A stretch of 64,000 nt of DNA from the NCBI RefSeq assembly GCF_043641665.1, contig NC_092189.1, positions 18,891,333 through 18,955,332 on the forward strand, given 5' to 3'. Source of the stretch: Enoplosus armatus (lineage: Eukaryota; Chordata; Actinopteri; Centrarchiformes; Enoplosidae). How positions within the stretch are numbered: position 1 is the first letter of the stretch; the number at the start of each line of letters is the position of its first letter. Position numbers and translations under genes: made by a program. Shown here one piece after another: positions 59,231 to 64,000 of this stretch. Below the pieces are notes generated by a model. It saw nothing but the letters and a program-made list of their open reading frames with translations. It was not told the origin of the DNA and did not search any database.

Positions 59231-60790
59231 CGACTATATGCAGTATATGAACATAGCGCTTTGTGGACTGAATTGTCAGTGAACATAATCCATGCAGCAA
59301 TTACAGTTTTGACAAAACCATTTAGCAGTAATAGGAGATAGAGTTGAGAGTCAAGTGTGGAGTTTTTCTAAGCTAAAGTGGAGCCATTAGTGTTTATCAA
59401 TAACTTCTTACCCACAGTACATTAGACAAAAAAATGGTACTACTGCAGCACTGTTTAAATTACAGTACAGCTCACACTTCGCTTCAGATGGAGAATAAAC
59501 ATAACTCAATTCACTTGCCAGCTGTTTATGAATTGCATCTTATATTTATAGAATTAATTAACAACCATGAAGTGAAATATTTCTTTTTATACACCTGGAG
59601 TGATACCAACCAATTTTAGTCAACATCGCAACAGAGAGTTTTGAGTGCACTGTGCATCAGGTTTTGCCAATGGACAGAATTCTTCAAGGCACCATCACAA
59701 ATACTGGCAGCCATTTAATACGTCATTACACTGCCTTACTATCCCTGTCGAAATGCATTAAAAAAATAATCCAACAGGACAAGTGACCCAGTCATAATGG
59801 TTCTCTTCAGATGCCTATTCTATTCAACATGTGACTAATTTGTTCATGGACATCCCACTAATTTGGCTAATTGCACTTTCTTTGGATTAATATTCGTAAA
59901 TATGACATTTCTGCATCACTACCGATCTGGGAACAAGGGTAAAATAACACCATTCAGTAAATATTCCAATGCATTACAAAGAGCTTTTCTTTCTGCTGTG
60001 TGTGTGTTTAAATGGCCAGAAAAGTGTGATCATACTGGGTACCGTCTATGTGTGAGTGCTGTGTGCAAGAGTCAGCAGTTGATTTGGTTAGATAAAATCA
60101 TTTGAATGACCTATTCAAATGAGAATTATGTCAAACACACGCAAGTTGAGAGATATGTGGTACATCCCTCACACATAGTACTATACATTGACGACGTTTC
60201 TTTAAAATAAATATCTAAAGTGTTGGCTTGATAATAAGCATTCTCTGTTGGTGATTTTTCGTTTAAAAGCACCTGACAGATGAGTTAATGTCAGAGAATC
60301 TGTAACCCACCCACACTAGCAGAAACTCGCCTTGCTTGTTTCTTCAAATACCTTTTTATGTAGGAGTTAGAAAGGCGTGAATGCATAATTTCTGTCTTTT
60401 AAACGTTGTGATCACATACATTTTCTGATCTCTGTTTGGGGATTGTTGTCAGAGATGATTGGGAAAGTCTGTGTTACAGCATAAAAAGAACAGGAATACA
60501 AAAGAAAGACAGATTTGAGTGAAACCCCGCAATTATCACAACAGCGTAGAGCCATGTGGAAAACTGTTGAGATACTCAAACAGGAGTTTGCACAAATTCT
60601 TTCAGTAGCTTCTATGGTATGTTCACTGTCGAGATAACACGGTTCATTTGTTTTGCCATTCACTCACTGAAATACAGTATGTTAATTATATGTATACTGC
60701 TGCTCTTCTGCAATGAGACTTCATCCATTCTAGGGTCATTTTCTTATGTTGCACAGGAGCTCCTGCAAGCTGAATGTAAATGTTAAAGGA
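59231..60790. other. Unassigned intergenic DNA
   Basis: No exon, RNA or recognised repeat. Confidence 0.4.
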
Positions 60791-60794
60791 TACT

Positions 60795-61310
60795 AAGATT
60801 GAGGGTCACTGCAGTCTCACAACAGACTTGCACGTTCCCAGTTGCAAGGCTGCAGATTGTTCACACTGCAGGTCTGGTTTCCAATGCTTTGCATCATTTA
60901 CACTGTCCTCATTCAATCAAATACCACATCTACAATGTGGCCTGGAATGACATACCTGTCTCTAGCTTCTTAATTGAGCAGAAACATCATCTCAACAACA
61001 GGGATTTCTCCAGTTACTTCGCTGCTGAACCATGGGTAATGAAGGCACTGCCAGCTGCGAATTCATTCATAGATCATCTGGTGATTTTATTAATGCATGG
61101 AGACTTGCTGGGTAGACCCCCACCTCACCCCGCCCCCCAGGAGAGCATGATTAATGGTGTTCCCCCCAAACTGCATCAGTTAGCCAGTGCTATCTGGTAT
61201 TTGTCTTTACAAGATCGTATCGACTTTTGGGAGATCATGCAGAAAATGAACTGTCATGTGCGCAGGAGCTTGCTGAACGAAGGGTGGTAATACCTTCGTT
61301 CTGCGGGCAA
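60795..61310. promoter_or_regulatory. Unique block with a 163-codon open frame, candidate conserved non-coding element
   Basis: Repeat-free and compositionally even for about 500 bases. Motifs include GGTGATTTTATTAATGCATG (homeodomain-like TTATTAATG), AGAGCATGATTAATGGTGTT (ATTAATGG) and TTCATTCATAGATCATCTGG. The plus strand is open from 60799 to 61290 (163 codons), but the translation shows no domain, signal peptide or low-complexity pattern that I recognise and no clear splice sites flank it. I favour non-coding constraint over a gene. Confidence 0.35.
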
Positions 61311-62100
61311 ACAGAAACAAGCCTCAGCATGGAAATAGATACCACAGAAGGGTTGTGTCGATGATAGTGCACAGACACCTCCCTGGTCTCTTTCTGAGAA
61401 GAGAAATCTTGTTCTGCCTTTAATAAGCGTAGCTTCTTTTATGGAAATGGGTTTTAACAGAGGTCTCAGCGAGGATATTACAACATATCAAGCTGTTCCA
61501 CTGTTTGGTTACACCACATAATGGCATCATTATTTCTTCCTTTGCATGCAGATGGTAAATTTACCAGTGAACACTGACAGCAGGCTTTGTCTTTGTACTT
61601 TGTAAAAGGCTACTTATAGTCAGATTAACATCTAAGACCAAACTTCTAACACCCTTTGATTTCAAAGAGGTTTTTCTCTCCCCTTCTTTGTGGCTTTTAT
61701 ACATTTGCATGGACTTTGGAACGCCATTATAACTACATATTACAAGATTCACTTTACATAATGACATGTTTGTTGTTTATATGCACTTCTTCTTCAAAGA
61801 CATTGTAACTGTCACATTTTTAAGTTTGATAAAGAGGGAAACTTTGATCTTCCAAATCCAATATGACAATGACTTGCATGGAAATCACAAATGATAATTG
61901 AAGCAAAATGTTTTTCTTTCGCAAGAAGTTAGTGGGCATGAGGTGCACTTTAACTTGTGGTTCAAGAACTCAAAAGCTTTATGCAGTGAGTTAGACTCAA
62001 ATATAGACATTTAGAATTTCCAAAATAGAGACAGTATCAGTACATCTATTATCACTTTAGTTATCTTTCTGCAGTGTACTCATCCTTAAACACAATTTTA
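61311..62100. other. Unassigned intergenic DNA
   Basis: No gene or repeat recognised. Confidence 0.4.
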
Positions 62101-62104
62101 CAAT

Positions 62105-62985
62105 TTGGTGGTTATTTTTCAGACCCTTTCCCCTTCAAAATCAACTCTTAAAGGGTTAAATTTTTTTGTAATTCACAGTCAAATCTCAAAATCTAAAGTC
62201 ACTGCCAGGTCCCAGAAGTCATCCACCAGCCATTTTGGGGCAATCTGGAAGAAAGAGATTGCATCAACCAGGCTGATAATGCATGTTAAGCCTGAGGCTG
62301 ATTTTCTGACAGACCGGAGTTGAGGCCATAAGGGAGATCAGCAACCAACAACCAGTGGAGGGAGGGGAAAAGGATGGCAGCCCTCTTACTGAGGCAATTC
62401 ACATCTGCCCGAGAGAGGGTAGAATGACTGCTTTGGGAAGATAATTGTGCCTGGAGAAAATCCAGCGACAGGAACACTAGGAATTTTATCAGCAAACCAG
62501 CTTTCGCCGATATGGTGGGATATGAAAACTGGCATGGTGCAGGTGGGGAGGCAGGGAGTGTCATTACTGGAGGGTCACTGCACACATGATAACCCTACCC
62601 GCTCTTTTATTCCTTTCATTTTGTTTATGCTCTCCACTTGGTTGCGTGCTTGATGAGGTAAACACATTGGTCCCTTGGCTTTTGAAATCTATTTGATTCT
62701 GGATTTGTCTCCACAGACACTTGATGGACCCTGTGGTGCAGCTCTGTTATAGGGCCTAGAGGAGTGCTCCGGCTGCCCTCCTTCCCTTCAAACAGTGAAA
62801 GAGGAGCTGGTGATTAACCATGAAACAACAGGACTCCTCACTAACTCACAGGCACTAGCAGAGATGCCACCAGTCTCTCCTCACCCTGCCTCTCTCTGCT
62901 CTCCAACTGTGTTGCAGTCTTGGGTAGAGGCCAGAACTATGCAGTTTTTGGATGAGCCTTGTTCCTGTGAGAGACTGTAAAGTAG
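62105..62985. promoter_or_regulatory. Unique block, candidate conserved non-coding element(s)
   Basis: About 880 bases with no repeats and a higher GC content than the flanks. Includes AACCAGGCTGATAATGCATG, TTTTATCAGCAAACCAGCTT, GATATGGTGGGATATGAAAA and GAGCTGGTGATTAACCATGA (GATTA homeodomain-like). Several short overlapping frames on both strands, none protein-like. May be two elements separated near 62660. Confidence 0.3.
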
Positions 62986-63503
62986 GTTGAGAGGACAGCC
63001 ATACCCACAAGTCTCTTCCTAAGCTAATGAACATTCTGGAAAATAATTAGTGGCACACAGCCAAGTGTTGTCTTTGACCGTAGCAACCTTCATCTGTCTC
63101 CTACTTAACAAACAGCTCCAGTTTACTGCTCATGATAGCTTACTTATCCATTAGTTTTATTGTATTAGTAGATTAATATAACCAGTATTACATCCTATCA
63201 AATAGTGTTGTTAGAAATATTGGGGGAAGCTGATATCTTCAGTTAACCAAAAATCTATGTTATTGATTTATTGATATATACAGTACGTTTTTTATTTGCT
63301 TCATTTGATGCCCCTAACAGGTAGAAGTCTAAAGTCATGATGAACGGCTGCTGAACTGGAAGACAACCCGGACTTAAAATAGAGTTCACAGGCATGGTGG
63401 GATGGGTATGGTAGGAGTTCAGGTATTCTCTATTTATTGTTAAATGGTCATCAGATAAAGGATGAATTTTGATGTATAGAAGCACTGTATCAGTCACTAG
63501 ATT

Positions 63504-63560
63504 AGGGCTGCAACTTACCATTATTTTCTCTATCAATTGATCTGTTGATTAGCCAATACT
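63504..63560 (+). repeat. 5' fragment of the AGGGCTGCAACTAA family
   Basis: AGGGCTGCAACTTACCATTA, TTTTCTCTATCAATTGATCT, GTTGATTAGCC match the family's first part. The rest is missing or replaced by the adjoining repeat at 63595. Confidence 0.65.
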
Positions 63561-63594
63561 TATATTTGAATGTTTAAAATAGAGCTGTGACCAA

Positions 63595-63790
63595 GCGAAT
63601 TTTGACAGGCATCTTTTGTCTAATCCCCAAATGTCAGATATTATTGCTTGATTGTGAGATTGTTCATTTGTGATCTGCAATCAGTTTACTGCCAAACAAG
63701 CTAGTTATGATTCTAGCTGTGAGGCTAATGTGTTGCATTCTAAGTGTTACGTATTTTACTCCTTTTAGTTCTTCTCTAGGTGATGGTTTA
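63595..63790 (+). repeat. Second copy of the unnamed repeat at 25370-25560
   Basis: TTTTGACAGGCATCTTTTGT, GATTGTGAGATTGTTCATTT, GATCTGCAATCAGTTTACTG, CCAAACAAGCTAGTTATGAT, TCTAGCTGTGAGGCTAATGT in the same order as the first copy. Confidence 0.6.
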
Positions 63791-64000
63791 ACTTTTTTAA
63801 CTAGCCGCTGTGGCTCGCTGTGTGGTCATGGTGATCACAAAACAATACAGGAGGTTTTACTGGTATTTGGTAGTTCCTAGATTTATATACCTCTTCTACA
63901 GCAGTGAGCAAACATGCTGAGAAATGGTATTGGAGCAACAACTTCAAAGTCTGATTATCCAGTCTGGACCAATAAACAATGTTTTTGGTTTGAGTTATCT

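Noticed and set aside
1..64000. Search for neurog1 or slc25a48, expected neighbours of cxcl14, and for tRNA, rRNA, CRISPR or operon-like structure
   Set aside because: No bHLH block or mitochondrial-carrier motif was found, and no cloverleaf other than the degenerate tRNA head of the SINE. The organisation is eukaryotic, so prokaryotic features are not expected.

Overview
This window looks like a piece of a teleost (probably percomorph) nuclear chromosome. It is AT-leaning, has vertebrate GT/AG introns and dense (CA)n/(GA)n microsatellites, and carries eroded copies of interspersed repeats that I recognise from fish genomes: an AGGGCTGCAACTAA family, a TTTATATAGC family, a tRNA-derived SINE ending in a GCATGTCATCCCC-type body, and a Tc1-like fossil. 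There is no sign of bacterial or viral organisation. Apart from one gene, the ORFs in the window are translations of microsatellites, purine tracts or unique non-coding DNA.

The one gene I can support is cxcl14, a CXC-type chemokine, on the minus strand at the left edge. Exon 1 (6270-6333, signal peptide), exon 2 (4253-4358, the CXC motif and first half of the mature domain) and exon 3 (239-352, the rest of the fold) join in phase to give 94 complete codons plus the first two bases of codon 95. The short last exon, about four codons in human CXCL14, lies beyond base 1. A TATA-like box near 6649-6658 suggests a start site near 6620. Intron 2 holds an AGGGCTGCAACTAA repeat, a near-perfect CTCF-type motif (3121-3135) and two long purine tracts (pyrimidine-rich in the transcript), one of them directly downstream of the exon 2 donor.

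From about 6.7 kb to 64 kb I find no exon I can defend. This is intergenic DNA upstream of cxcl14. In human, CXCL14 is also followed on its 5' side by a gene-poor interval before SLC25A48; equivalent synteny here is inference. The stretch 7-50 kb is a mix of unassigned DNA, old repeats and clusters of microsatellites (20.7-21.5 kb, 33.0-34.2 kb, 41.0-42.6 kb, 44.3 kb). A Tc1/mariner transposase remnant lies at 46.2-46.5 kb. A decayed, coiled-coil-like reading frame with stops and frameshifts lies at 51.96-52.64 kb.

The right end (54-63 kb) has fewer microsatellites and contains several unique stretches that look like conserved non-coding, possibly enhancer, DNA (54.3-54.8, 55.6-56.5, 58.15-58.8, 60.8-61.3 and 62.1-62.95 kb). 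That call is a judgement by eye and needs alignment to other fish and tetrapods. I found no previously undescribed system. The best leads are the regulatory candidates around cxcl14, the coiled-coil fossil and a shared repeat family at 25.4 and 63.6 kb.
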